A stretch of 64,000 bases of DNA from Alistipes sp. (GTDB lineage: Bacteria; Bacteroidota; Bacteroidia; Bacteroidales; Rikenellaceae), in NCBI GenBank assembly GCA_020026395.1, contig JAHHQM010000008.1, positions 1-64,000 on the forward strand. Direction: 5' to 3'. Positions 8,863 to 17,717 of the stretch are shown in pieces. The notes beneath the pieces were generated by a model. The model made no database searches. It had not been told where the DNA came from and saw only the letters and a program-made list of their open reading frames with translations. Position 1 is the stretch's first letter. Each line of letters starts with the position of its first letter. The position numbers and the translations under genes are program-made.

Positions 8863-9765
8863 TTACAATTTTTCGGCGGAACGCAGACGGGCGGATCGTG
8901 AACGCGGATTGCGCTCCAACTCTTCGTCCGTGGGGGTGACGGCCTTGCGGGTGATGATCTTGAAGGGGGTCTCGGCGCGGCCGTAGAAATCCTTTTCGAC
9001 CTCGCCGCGGAAATTACCGCTTCGCATGAAATTCTTCACCAGACGATCCTCCAGCGAATGGTAGGAGATGACGACCAGTCTTCCTCCGGGTTTTAACACC
9101 TTGAGGCTCTGCTCCAAAGCCATCTTCAACGCCTCCATTTCGCCGTTTACCTCGATGCGGAGTGCCTGGAAGAGTTTGGTCAGGAATTTCGACGGATCTT
9201 TCTTGGGGGTGCAGGGCGCAACGGCCTCGACGAGTTCCGCCGTGGTCTCGATGGGGGCTTTGGCGCGTGCCTTGACGATGCAGTTGGCCACCTTCCACGG
9301 GGTCTCGATTTCTCCCCAATCGCCCAGGATGCGGGTCAGCTCCTCCGACGCATATTCATTGACGATGCGGGCGGCGGTGAGCGATCCGCGCTGGTTCATG
9401 CGCATATCGAGCGGGGCATCGCCACGGAACGAGAATCCGCGTTCCACGGCATCGAAGTGGTGCGACGACACACCCAGATCGGCCAGAATGCCGTCCACCT
9501 CGCGCACGCCGCGCAGACGCAGTGCTCCGCGCAGGAAGCGGAAATTGCTCTCCACGTAGGTGAATCGTTCGTCGTCGGGGCAGTTTTGGCGGGTATCGCG
9601 ATCCTGATCGAAACTATAGAGATGTCCTTTCGTGTCAAGGTCTTGAAGGATGCGGCGCGAGTGTCCTCCGCCACCGAATGTGAGGTCGGCGTAGATGCCG
9701 TCGGGGCGGATCTCAAGCAGGCCGACCGACTCCTCCAAAAGGACGGGTGTGTGGTATTGCGACAT
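8863..9765 (-). CDS. rsmH: 16S rRNA (cytosine1402-N4)-methyltransferase
   Basis: 300 aa, MraW/RsmH family, which methylates C1402 in the ribosomal P site with SAM. The signature starts YHTPVLLEES. The SAM-binding loop FGGGGHSRRIL is at about residues 30-40, and DGILADLGVSSHH and KPGGRLVVISYHSLEDR are typical family blocks. It is the first gene of the leftward operon. No mraZ is found upstream, as only 94 bases separate it from the divergent acyltransferase gene. Confidence 0.95.
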   Translation of the reverse strand: MSQYHTPVLLEESVGLLEIRPDGIYADLTFGGGGHSRRILQDLDTKGHLYSFDQDRDTRQNCPDDERFTYVESNFRFLRGALRLRGVREVDGILADLGVSSHHFDAVERGFSFRGDAPLDMRMNQRGSLTAARIVNEYASEELTRILGDWGEIETPWKVANCIVKARAKAPIETTAELVEAVAPCTPKKDPSKFLTKLFQALRIEVNGEMEALKMALEQSLKVLKPGGRLVVISYHSLEDRLVKNFMRSGNFRGEVEKDFYGRAETPFKIITRKAVTPTDEELERNPRSRSARLRSAEKL

Positions 9766-9794
9766 AATCTTTTTTACATAGGTCTATTTGGGAT

Positions 9795-9833
9795 CAAAGA
9801 TAACGATTTTTCAAAAAAGAATCCCTATCTTTG
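9795..9833. promoter_or_regulatory. Divergent promoter pair between rsmH and glsA
   Basis: Two TATCTTTG -7 boxes face away from each other, on the minus strand at 9795-9802 (cell-wall operon) and on the plus strand at 9826-9833 (glsA-like gene). No convincing -33 boxes accompany them. They share about 30 bases, so firing from one could interfere with the other. Confidence 0.55.
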
Positions 9834-9859
9834 TTCAGATATATTTTTTAAGCACCTTT

Positions 9860-10678
9860 ATGCCTGAAATAGATGTTGGAGCCGTCCTCCGGGAAAAGGC
9901 TCCCCGATTGGCGCGGTGGGTTCCGCGGTGGGTGGTGAATTGGCTGCGCCGCACGATCCACGAACGCGAACTCAACCACATACTTCAAACCTCCTGGCAC
10001 CTCGCTCCCCAACCCTTCATCGAGGCCTGTTTTCGGGAGTGGAACATCACCTACGAGATCGTGGGGTTGGATCGTCTGCCCCGCGAGGGACGTTATCTTT
10101 TCGTGTCGAACCATCCGTTCGGCGGCATGGACGGCATGATGTTGGCCGACAAACTGATCGACCGTTTCGGCGATGTAAGGGTTGTGGTGAACGACATCCT
10201 GATGCACATCGAACCCCTGCGGCCGCTGTGGCTTCCCGTAAACAAGCACGGCGTTCAGAATCAGGCCTATGCGCAACGCATCGAGGAGGTATTCCAAAGT
10301 GACAAACCCATCCTCACGTTCCCCGCGGGACTGTGTTCGCGGCGCATCGACGGACGGGTACAGGACTTGAGGTGGCGACCCAATTTCCTGAAAAAAGCCT
10401 ATGCCTCGAACCGTCAGATCGTGCCGATTTTTGTCGAGGGCGAGCTCTCCGATTTCTTCTATCGCGTGGATCGCATCCGCAAGGCGCTGGGCATCCGTTT
10501 TAACATCGAGATGTTGTGGCTGCCGGACGAAATGTTCCGTCAGGCGGGCAGTCATTTCCGCATCATAGTCGGCGAACCCCTCTCTCAGGAGGAGCTTGCC
10601 CCCCGCGGATCACTTGCCGAACAGCTCGATTTTGTGCGCCAAAAGTGCTACGCCTTGGGTGAAAGGTTGAAAAAATAG
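9860..10678 (+). CDS. glsA: Lysophospholipid-type O-acyltransferase, likely GlsA for glycine lipids
   Basis: 272 aa from the ATG at 9860. An in-frame ATG 72 bases upstream lies before the promoter and is rejected. A PlsC-like acyltransferase motif NHPFGGMD is present (His85 to Asp91), with later blocks ILTFPAGLCSRR and FVEGELSDFFYR. This resembles the O-acyltransferase GlsA of Bacteroides, which adds the second acyl chain to N-acyl glycine. The next gene is a GNAT-type acyltransferase of the GlsB kind, and that pairing is the main reason for the call. A generic hemolysin-associated acyltransferase is the alternative. Confidence 0.75.
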   Translation: MPEIDVGAVLREKAPRLARWVPRWVVNWLRRTIHERELNHILQTSWHLAPQPFIEACFREWNITYEIVGLDRLPREGRYLFVSNHPFGGMDGMMLADKLIDRFGDVRVVVNDILMHIEPLRPLWLPVNKHGVQNQAYAQRIEEVFQSDKPILTFPAGLCSRRIDGRVQDLRWRPNFLKKAYASNRQIVPIFVEGELSDFFYRVDRIRKALGIRFNIEMLWLPDEMFRQAGSHFRIIVGEPLSQEELAPRGSLAEQLDFVRQKCYALGERLKK

Positions 10679-10725
10679 CGGACAAAACGACAAATATTCG
10701 CATAAAAGAGATATCTTTGCTCATT

Positions 10726-11730
10726 ATGCAGTCAGAATCACAACAACCGATCATTCCCCGTGTCGATCGCGAGGCGCTCAAGAAGGAACTTGCCGCCGTG
10801 CGTAAGGTGCGCGACACGCACAAGGCGGGAAATGAAATTTACCTGTTTTCTGCCGTAGAGTGTCCGATGCTGATGCGCGAGGTGGGACGTCTGCGCGAAG
10901 AGGCATTCCGTAACGCGGGCGGAGGTACGGGAAAACCGCTCGATGTAGATGAAGAGGATTTGGCGTCGGACGGCTATTTCCAGCTTATCGTGTGGGATCC
11001 GCAGGCCGAGGAAATCGTCGGCGGTTACCGCTTCATCATCTGCTCGTCGGAGTTCCCCAGACACCTCTCCACGGAGCATTATTTCCACTTCAGTGACCGT
11101 TTCCGCAAGAAATACCTGCCCCAGACCATGGAGTTGGGACGCTCGTTCGTCCAGCACGCCTATCAGGTGCGCCAGAATCCCAAAAGCCTCTTTGCGCTGG
11201 ATAATCTCTGGGACGGACTGGGTGCCATCCTGGTGCTGAATCCTTCGGTGAAATACCTTTTCGGCAAGGTGACGATGTACACCTCCTACAAGGCCGTGGC
11301 ACGCAATGCGCTGATCTGGTTCCTGCGCCGTTATTTCCCCGATCGTGAGGGGCTTATAACGGGCGTGCATTCCATCGAGTTGGATTTGGACGACCCCTAC
11401 TACGAGCAACTGTTCACGGGACGCAACTATATGGAAAATTACCGCATCCTGATTCAGAAAATCCGCGAATTCAACGAGAATATTCCGCCGCTGATCAACG
11501 CCTACATGAATCTTTCGCCGTCGATGAAGGTGTTCGACACGGTGTGCAATCCCGATTTCGGCGATGTCGAGGAGACGGGTATCCTGATCACCATCTCGGA
11601 CATCTATCCCGAAAAACGCGACCGTTACACGCGCTGGGAGGGTTGGCAGGCCAACCTGAAACATCGTCGCGAGGAGTTTGCCGATCGACTGCGGGCGCAT
11701 CTGGAACGCATCAAATTCCGCAAGGAATAG
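10726..11730 (+). CDS. glsB: GNAT-fold N-acyltransferase, likely GlsB for glycine lipids
   Basis: 334 aa. The region from about residue 40 (SAVECPMLMREVGRLREEAF) through IVGGYRFI matches the hemolysin-like acetyltransferase family that includes OlsB and GlsB. The family N-acylates an amino acid with a 3-hydroxy fatty acid, in Bacteroides glycine, giving the lyso-lipid that GlsA completes. The ATG at 10726 is chosen over a TTG at 10717 because the protein begins with a charged conserved stretch soon after. It is 47 bases downstream of glsA. A TATCTTTG box (10712-10719) sits almost on the start, so any transcript from it would be nearly leaderless. Confidence 0.75.
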   Translation: MQSESQQPIIPRVDREALKKELAAVRKVRDTHKAGNEIYLFSAVECPMLMREVGRLREEAFRNAGGGTGKPLDVDEEDLASDGYFQLIVWDPQAEEIVGGYRFIICSSEFPRHLSTEHYFHFSDRFRKKYLPQTMELGRSFVQHAYQVRQNPKSLFALDNLWDGLGAILVLNPSVKYLFGKVTMYTSYKAVARNALIWFLRRYFPDREGLITGVHSIELDLDDPYYEQLFTGRNYMENYRILIQKIREFNENIPPLINAYMNLSPSMKVFDTVCNPDFGDVEETGILITISDIYPEKRDRYTRWEGWQANLKHRREEFADRLRAHLERIKFRKE

Positions 11731-11821
11731 ATAAAAGCTATTATTTTCGAAAATATCATTTGATTTTCCACTCCGGAATTTGGAGCGTGAATTCTCCGAA
11801 ATGGATACAAATGAAAGAATT

Positions 11822-11855
11822 AAGGCCTCTTTCTTGGAGAAAAGAGGCCTTTTTC
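11822..11855 (+). terminator. Terminator after glsB
   Basis: The arms AAGGCCTCTTT and AAAGAGGCCTTTTT flank a short loop, with a T tract on the plus strand. It lies about 90 bases after the glsB stop. The remainder of 11731-11949 holds only a possible weak promoter: a TTGG at about 11835 lies 19 bases before TACCTTCG. Confidence 0.8.
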
Positions 11856-11949
11856 ATACCTTCGCCCGCAGTTTTTGGATTCGTGCCGGACGGGATAATA
11901 TTTTCCGACGCGGTGCGTTTTTTAGTCGGTTAAAATCTCTTTTCGCAAC

Positions 11950-12999
11950 GTGAATAATCTCAAATATCCGAAACTTTTCTTTGTGAGTCTGCTCCTGACG
12001 CTCGGGCTTCTGGTGATGGCTTTGTTGTGCTGGTTCGTATCGTTCCTTCCGCCCACCAACGGCCGTTTTTGGGGTGTTATCACCCTGGGGACACCCCTGG
12101 TGCTGGTTGCTAACGGTGTCGTGATGGTTTTTTGGCTGTTGAGGCGCAGATGGTGGGTGGCATTGTTGCCTCTGGTGGCTATCCTGTTCAACGGGGAGTA
12201 TATTCTTTCGAACTTTCAGTATAACCGCCTTTCGGGCGAGAAACCCGATTTGAAGGTGGCATCGCTCAACGTAGGTTTCTATATGAACGGAAATCCCAAC
12301 ATCATAAAATCCATCGATAATATCATTCTGACGTGTGAACGCGAGCAGTTCGATGTATTTTGTATGCAGGAGTTTTTGGATTGCGATTGGAATTGGAAAC
12401 CGCGGGAACGGGTTTCTCGGAGTTTCCAGCGACGACTGGGTTACTATACCGTGGGGGATCAGGGAATCGGTATTGTGAGCCGTTATCCGATCATCAATTC
12501 CGAATACAAACGGATCGGAGATTCGGGCAACGATTATATGTGGGCCGATATCGTGACGCCGAAAGATACCATTCGTGTCATTACGGTACATTTGCAGACC
12601 TCGGGCGTTTCTTCGTTGCGTACCAAGTATAAGAAGGATCACATCCAGGAGGTGCCGATGCGAACGGTGGTCTCCACGCTGGAGAAAAACAACCGCCTGC
12701 GCCGCGAGCAGATCGAAATGATCTGCGAAATCGTGGATTCGTGTCCCCATCCCGTGATGGTGATGGGCGATTTCAACGATACCCCCGCATCCTATCCCTA
12801 CCGCATGATGAAAAAACGTCTGCACGATTCGTTCCGTGAGGCGGGCAACGGATTCGGGGCGACGTTCCGCGGAATCCTGGGCGTGCTGCGTATCGACTAC
12901 ATCTTCTACGACGATGCGTTCCGATGCACCCGATTCAGGACGTTGGACGATCCGTTGAGTGACCATAAACTCATTACGGCAGATCTCTGCTACGAATAA
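11950..12999 (+). CDS. Membrane-anchored endonuclease/exonuclease/phosphatase (EEP) protein, copy 1
   Basis: 349 aa, GTG start, with no in-frame ATG upstream before a stop at 11923. Three N-terminal hydrophobic helices (about 7-29, 36-58 and 61-80) anchor a C-terminal EEP domain (from about residue 97, KVASLNVGFY). Expected catalytic blocks are present: FDVFCMQEF, MVMGDFNDTP, RIDYIFYDD and the terminal SDHKLITADL. The EEP family includes phosphodiesterases, nucleases and lipid phosphatases, and the substrate cannot be read from sequence. A second copy follows 38 bases later, and their last 184 bases are identical. Confidence 0.85.
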   Translation: MNNLKYPKLFFVSLLLTLGLLVMALLCWFVSFLPPTNGRFWGVITLGTPLVLVANGVVMVFWLLRRRWWVALLPLVAILFNGEYILSNFQYNRLSGEKPDLKVASLNVGFYMNGNPNIIKSIDNIILTCEREQFDVFCMQEFLDCDWNWKPRERVSRSFQRRLGYYTVGDQGIGIVSRYPIINSEYKRIGDSGNDYMWADIVTPKDTIRVITVHLQTSGVSSLRTKYKKDHIQEVPMRTVVSTLEKNNRLRREQIEMICEIVDSCPHPVMVMGDFNDTPASYPYRMMKKRLHDSFREAGNGFGATFRGILGVLRIDYIFYDDAFRCTRFRTLDDPLSDHKLITADLCYE

Positions 13000-13003
13000 A
13001 AAA
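12820..13003 (+). repeat. 184-bp direct repeat, left copy (end of EEP copy 1)
   Basis: Read base by base, 12820-13003 is identical to 13929-14112, including the stop codon and the next four bases. Sequence just upstream of both copies differs. This points to recent gene conversion or a recent duplication event confined to the C-terminal catalytic end. Confidence 0.9.
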
Positions 13004-13037
13004 CTTTGGAAAAGCCTCTTTAAATATCTTTTAGAAC

Positions 13038-14108
13038 GTGAATAATCTTAAATATCCGAAACTTTTCCTTGCGGGACTGCTCCTGACGCTTGTCCTCTTG
13101 GTGGCGGCTTTGTTGTGTTGGTTCGTATCGTTCCTTCCGCCCACCAACGGCTGTTTTTGGGGTGTTATTGCCCTTGCAACCCCTCTGGTATTGTTTGCAA
13201 ACTGCGTGGCGCTGGTCGTATGGCTCTTGTGGCGGAAATGGTGGGTGGCCTTACTGCCCCTGCTGGCCATCCTGTTTAATCTGGGGTACATCCTTTCGAA
13301 TGTTCAGTATACCCGATCCACGGATGAAAAACCCGATTTGCGAGTGGCTTCGCTCAATGCCGGTTTTTATCTTTTGGGGGATACGTCCGACGGCTTGAAC
13401 ATTGTCGCACGAGAGGAAAATATGTTGTTTGCGATATACGAACGTGAAAATTTCGACATTCTCTGCCTTCAGGAGCATTACGATTGGGGGTTGCGGACGG
13501 ATCCCAAGATTAGAAGACGGGTCTCCCAATATTTTGAGGAGCACTACGGATTCCATGTGGCATTGGGCAGTGATAATGCCATCGTGAGTCGGTTCCCGAT
13601 CGTCGCTTTTGAGAGCGAAGGAGTTGAAGTGGCGGGCAATAACTATTTGTGGGCGGATATTGTGACTCCGAAAGATACCGTTCGTGTGATTACGACCCAT
13701 TTGAAATCTTCTGGAATCTCCCAATTGCGCGGACAATACCGGAAGGAACACGGCGGTGAGGTGCCGATTCGGAAAATGGTTTCCACGCTGGAACAAAATA
13801 ATCGGATGCGCCGAAAACAGGTCGGGACGATCCGCCAAATTATCGATTCGAGTCCTTATCCCGTGCTTGTGACGGGTGATTTCAACGATACGCCCTCGTC
13901 TTACACGTACCGCAAGATGAAGGGTGACCTGCACGATTCGTTCCGTGAGGCGGGCAACGGATTCGGGGCGACGTTCCGCGGAATCCTGGGCGTGCTGCGT
14001 ATCGACTACATCTTCTACGACGATGCGTTCCGATGCACCCGATTCAGGACGTTGGACGATCCGTTGAGTGACCATAAACTCATTACGGCAGATCTCTGCT
14101 ACGAATAA
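13038..14108 (+). CDS. Membrane-anchored EEP-domain protein, copy 2
   Basis: 356 aa, GTG start in the same context as copy 1. It has the same three N-terminal helices followed by an EEP domain with FDILCLQEH, VLVTGDFNDTP, RIDYIFYDD and SDHKLITADL, so both copies appear catalytically complete. The middle (about residues 110-200) has diverged most, while the 3' end (13929-14108 plus four bases) is identical to copy 1. It is probably co-transcribed with copy 1, since no clear promoter lies in the 38-base gap. Confidence 0.85.
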   Translation: MNNLKYPKLFLAGLLLTLVLLVAALLCWFVSFLPPTNGCFWGVIALATPLVLFANCVALVVWLLWRKWWVALLPLLAILFNLGYILSNVQYTRSTDEKPDLRVASLNAGFYLLGDTSDGLNIVAREENMLFAIYERENFDILCLQEHYDWGLRTDPKIRRRVSQYFEEHYGFHVALGSDNAIVSRFPIVAFESEGVEVAGNNYLWADIVTPKDTVRVITTHLKSSGISQLRGQYRKEHGGEVPIRKMVSTLEQNNRMRRKQVGTIRQIIDSSPYPVLVTGDFNDTPSSYTYRKMKGDLHDSFREAGNGFGATFRGILGVLRIDYIFYDDAFRCTRFRTLDDPLSDHKLITADLCYE

Positions 14109-14112
14109 AAAA
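13929..14112 (+). repeat. 184-bp direct repeat, right copy (end of EEP copy 2)
   Basis: This is the second copy of the perfect repeat at 12820-13003. It lies 1109 bases downstream in the same direction, so recombination between the copies would delete or fuse the tandem genes. Confidence 0.9.
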
Positions 14113-14139
14113 GGAGGCTTCGAAAGAGCCTCCTTTTTT
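14107..14139. terminator. Bidirectional terminator between EEP copy 2 and polA
   Basis: The stem AAAAAAGGAGGCT pairs with AGCCTCCTTTTTT around a short loop. It serves the rightward EEP genes and the leftward queD-polA unit, which converge here. Confidence 0.9.
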
Positions 14140-14156
14140 GGTGATCGTGGAAACGA

Positions 14157-17003
14157 CTAATGCGCTTCCAACCAGTTCTTTCCGATGCCTGCGTCGGCTG
14201 TCAGCGGCACACGCAGATGCACGGCATTCTCCATCTCTTCGCGCACGATGCGTACGACTTTCTCCTGCTCCTCGATGAGCATATCGACGATCAATTCGTC
14301 ATGTACCTGAAGAATCACGCGCGAACGAATCCCTTCCTCCTTGAATCGGCGGCTGACATGGATCATCGCCAACTTCATCACATCGGCCGCAGAGCCCTGA
14401 ATCGGGGCATTGACGGCGTTGCGCTCGGCCAGTCCGCGGGCAACGGCATTGCGGGAGGTGATGTCCGCCAGGAAACGGCGACGGCCGCAGATGGTCTTCA
14501 CGTAGCCGTCCTGACGCGCCTGATCCACCACGCGATCCATATACTCCTTGACCTTGGGGTAGGAGGCGAAGTAGCTGTCGATGATCTCCTTGGCCTCCTT
14601 GCGGGGAATCTCCAGACGCTGGCTCAGACCGAAGGGCGAGATGCCGTAGATGATGCCGAAATTGGCCGTTTTGGCTTTGCGGCGTTCGTCGGAGGTGACC
14701 TCCGAAAGTTCCTTGTGGAACAATCGGGCGGCGGTGGCGGCGTGGATGTCGGCACCGTGCTCGAAGGCGGCAATCAGCCCCTCGTCTTCCGACAGGTGCG
14801 CCATCATGCGCAACTCGACCTGCGAATAGTCGCACGAGAGCAGCAGATGGTTCTCGTCGGAGGGGATGAACGCCTCGCGGATGCGCTTGCCGAGGGCATC
14901 GCGTACGGGAATGTTTTGCAGGTTGGGATTCGTCGAGGAGAGTCGTCCCGTGGCCGTAACCGCCTGATTGAATGAGGTGTGGATGCGTCCCGTCGCGGGA
15001 TTCACCAGCGAAGGCAACGCCTCGACATAGGTCGAAAGCAGCTTCTTCACCCCGCGATACTCCAGAATCAGATCGATGATGCGGTGCTTCTTGGCGAACG
15101 ACTGGAGATACTCCTCGTCCGTGCAATATTGCTTCGTGCGGGTCATCTTGGGCTTCTCGGCGATCTTCATGCGTCCGAAAAGAATCTCGCCCAACTGACG
15201 CGGCGAATTGATGTTCAGGGTCGGTTCCTGCGCTTCGTTGCGGATCTCGGTCTCGAGCTCCTCGAGGCGGTGACGCAACTCGACGGCATATTCGTTCAGT
15301 GCGGGGATGTCGACCTTGATACCCGCCAATTCGATGTCGGCCAACACGCCGATCATCGGCTCTTCGATCTCGGTGTAGAGGTTCACGAGGTCGGCTTTCT
15401 CGATCTCAGGCCACAATGCCTGCTTCAGACGGAGTGTGATGTCGGCATCTTCGGCGGCATACTCCTTGACGCGCTCCACCTCCACCTGATCCATCGTAAG
15501 CTGACGCGCACCCTTGCCGATCAGCGTTTCGATCTCGATGGGTTTGTAGTTCAAGTATCTCAATGCCAGGGCGTTCATGTTGTGACGCGATTCGGGATCG
15601 AGCAGGTAGTGAAGGAGCATCGTGTCGTAAAGACGTCCTCGGATTTCGATGCCCGCATGGCGCAATACCATCAGATCGAACTTGATGTTCTGTCCGATCT
15701 TGGCAATCCCCTCGTTTTCGAACAGCGGACGGATGATTTCGATAAATTCCGCCGTGTTTTCCTTGGTGAAGGAGACATACCACGCCTTGTGCGGCTCGAC
15801 GGAGAGCGACAGGCCGACCATGCGGTCGTTGTAGATGTCGAATCCCGTGGTCTCGGTGTCGAAGCAGAACTCCTTTGTGCGGTTCAGACGATCCACCACC
15901 TCACGAAGCGCGGCGGCTTCGGTGATCAGCACATATTCGTGCGGAGTAGTCTCGGCCGTGGCGGGCTCTTCCGCCTCGGGCGATGCCAGCGACGAGAACA
16001 AATCCGGCTCGGCGGGTTCCGTAGCCTCCGTTTCGCCATCGACGATCGGGGCGGCCTCCTGCGGGGCGGGTTGCGGCTCGGCGGCGGCAAACAAATCGCC
16101 CTGAACGTTCGGTTGGGGAGCAGGTTTCGGCGCGGAGATCATCGGCAGATCGCCCATAAAGGCACGGAAATCCAACTCGAGGAACAACTCGCGCAGCTCC
16201 TCCACATTGGGCAGGCAGATGGCCAACTGCTTCTCGTCCAACTCGATGGGAACATCCAATCGGATGGCGGTCAGCGTTTTGGACAGACGCAGTTTGTCGT
16301 TCCAGGCGGCGATGTTCTGACCCTGTTTGCCCTTGATTTCGGAGACGTGATCCAGGATGTTTTCGACCGTTCCCCATTGCTGGACGAGTTTCGTGGCGCT
16401 CTTCTCGCCGATGCCCGGCACACCGGGAATGTTGTCGGCCGTATCACCCCACAAAGCCAAAATATCGCGCACCAGCACGGGATCGTCGATGCCGTACTTC
16501 TCGCGGATGGCCTCACGATCGACAATCTCGATCGAACCGTCCTGTCCGCGTTGCTTGTAGATCTTGCAGTTGTCGCGCACGAGCTGTCCGTAATCCTTGT
16601 CGGGGGTCACCATAAACACCTCGTAACCCGCCTCCACGCCCTTTTGCGAGAGCGTGCCGATCACGTCGTCGGCCTCGAATCCGGGTACCTCGAGGATCGG
16701 GATGCGCATCGCTTCGAGGATGCGTTTGATGTAGGGCACGGCCTTCAGAATGTCCTCGGGCGTGGCCGAACGGTTGGCCTTGTATTCGGGGAAGATCTCG
16801 CGGCGGAAACAACCGCCCTTGGGATCAAACGCCACACCCAGCAGGTCGGGATGTTCGCGGTGCTGGATGTCGCGCAGGAATTTGACGAACCCGAAAATCG
16901 GCGAGGTGTTGAGTCCCTCGCGGTTGCGCATCGGACGCGTCAAAAACGCATAGTAGTATTTGAAAATCAATGCATAAGCATCGACCAAAAATAATCGTTT
17001 CAT
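14157..17003 (-). CDS. polA: DNA polymerase I
   Basis: 948 aa. The domains in order are an N-terminal 5' nuclease (about 1-285), a Pro/Ala/Glu-rich linker (about 290-355), a 3'-5' exonuclease and the family A polymerase. The exonuclease carboxylates look intact (FDTETTGFD, NIKFDLMVL, YAAEDADITL), so proofreading is expected. Polymerase motifs are A (DYSQVELRMMAHL), B (RRKAKTANFGIIYG) and C (QVHDELIVD). It repairs gaps and removes RNA primers. It follows queD by only 41 bases, and that gap carries a ParB-type palindrome. Confidence 0.97.
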   Translation of the reverse strand: MKRLFLVDAYALIFKYYYAFLTRPMRNREGLNTSPIFGFVKFLRDIQHREHPDLLGVAFDPKGGCFRREIFPEYKANRSATPEDILKAVPYIKRILEAMRIPILEVPGFEADDVIGTLSQKGVEAGYEVFMVTPDKDYGQLVRDNCKIYKQRGQDGSIEIVDREAIREKYGIDDPVLVRDILALWGDTADNIPGVPGIGEKSATKLVQQWGTVENILDHVSEIKGKQGQNIAAWNDKLRLSKTLTAIRLDVPIELDEKQLAICLPNVEELRELFLELDFRAFMGDLPMISAPKPAPQPNVQGDLFAAAEPQPAPQEAAPIVDGETEATEPAEPDLFSSLASPEAEEPATAETTPHEYVLITEAAALREVVDRLNRTKEFCFDTETTGFDIYNDRMVGLSLSVEPHKAWYVSFTKENTAEFIEIIRPLFENEGIAKIGQNIKFDLMVLRHAGIEIRGRLYDTMLLHYLLDPESRHNMNALALRYLNYKPIEIETLIGKGARQLTMDQVEVERVKEYAAEDADITLRLKQALWPEIEKADLVNLYTEIEEPMIGVLADIELAGIKVDIPALNEYAVELRHRLEELETEIRNEAQEPTLNINSPRQLGEILFGRMKIAEKPKMTRTKQYCTDEEYLQSFAKKHRIIDLILEYRGVKKLLSTYVEALPSLVNPATGRIHTSFNQAVTATGRLSSTNPNLQNIPVRDALGKRIREAFIPSDENHLLLSCDYSQVELRMMAHLSEDEGLIAAFEHGADIHAATAARLFHKELSEVTSDERRKAKTANFGIIYGISPFGLSQRLEIPRKEAKEIIDSYFASYPKVKEYMDRVVDQARQDGYVKTICGRRRFLADITSRNAVARGLAERNAVNAPIQGSAADVMKLAMIHVSRRFKEEGIRSRVILQVHDELIVDMLIEEQEKVVRIVREEMENAVHLRVPLTADAGIGKNWLEAH

Positions 17004-17029
17004 AGGTTTTGCGGGATTGTGAAGGGGTG

Positions 17030-17045
17030 TGTTCCACGTGGAACT
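17030..17045. promoter_or_regulatory. parS-like ParB-binding palindrome
   Basis: TGTTCCACGTGGAACT holds a perfect 14-bp palindrome (17031-17044) identical to the core of known chromosomal parS sites. It lies between polA and queD. A second perfect copy is at 26378-26391. Chance occurrence of either in 64 kb is very low. ParB loading sites cluster around chromosomal origins. Confidence 0.75.
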
Positions 17046-17497
17046 CAGGCGTTATCCTCGGCGAACCACTCGGCGTAGGAGGTTGCGGTTTCGTGCAGAC
17101 GCAGGGCGTGGAGCGTGATGCCTTCGGGAAGGCGCTGCTGGATCTGGCGGGCGAAATCGGGCAACATATTTTCGCACGTGGGTCGGTAATCCACCGTGAT
17201 GACGTTGTTGAAGCGTTTGCGGAGCATTTCGCGCAGGCCTTCGTCCTCGGGATTGTTCTGGAGCACGAGCGAGTGGTCGTAACGCGAAACCACCACTTCG
17301 TTCACCACTTTTTTCAGGATGCCGAAGTCGATGACCATACCGCATTTGGGGTCATCCGCACACATTGAGGGACGTCCCTTGACCGTCACAAACAGGCGGT
17401 AGGAGTGTCCGTGTATTTCGCGGCAAGGGCCGTCGTAGCCGTTCAGGGCGTGCGCCGCCTCGAACGAGAATTCTTTTGTAAGTCTGATTACTGCCAT
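17045..17497 (-). CDS. queD: 6-carboxy-5,6,7,8-tetrahydropterin synthase (6-pyruvoyl-tetrahydropterin synthase family)
   Basis: 150 aa, the usual length. The zinc and catalytic residues of the T-fold family are visible in FSFEAAHAL and GPCREIHGHSYR near the N-terminus, with SRYDHSLVL and PTCENMLPDF further on. QueD makes the precursor of preQ0 for queuosine; tgt, which inserts preQ1 into tRNA, lies at 53.4 kb. A TATCTTTG -7 box on the minus strand at 17505-17512 is just upstream of the start. It probably heads a queD-polA transcript. Confidence 0.88.
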   Translation of the reverse strand: MAVIRLTKEFSFEAAHALNGYDGPCREIHGHSYRLFVTVKGRPSMCADDPKCGMVIDFGILKKVVNEVVVSRYDHSLVLQNNPEDEGLREMLRKRFNNVITVDYRPTCENMLPDFARQIQQRLPEGITLHALRLHETATSYAEWFAEDNA

Positions 17498-17504
17498 AAT
17501 GCAA

Positions 17505-17512
17505 CAAAGATA
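17505..17512 (-). promoter_or_regulatory. -7 box upstream of queD
   Basis: TATCTTTG on the minus strand, 8 bases before the queD start codon. The implied 5' leader is very short or absent. No good -33 box is seen. Confidence 0.45.
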
Positions 17513-17665
17513 CGAAAAAGCGGGTAGAATCGTATCGCGTCCCCCCGAAAAAACGGGTGATCCGCCCGAAAGCCGACCACCCGCAGCAGGAAAAACGAGG
17601 AAAGGTTTTCCTGCGCGGGGTGTAGGATCAAATACTTTGCCGTTTGGGGCAGTGGAAGCGAAAAT

Positions 17666-17697
17666 AAAAAATCCGACCCTCTTAAGGATCGGATTTT
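17666..17697 (-). terminator. Terminator after galE
   Basis: A 9-bp perfect stem (AAAATCCGA with TCGGATTTT) with an A tract on the plus strand, so it works for leftward transcripts. The rest of 17513-17717 contains no credible gene. Confidence 0.8.
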
Positions 17698-17717
17698 CAA
17701 ATATTTAAATACGTCGG

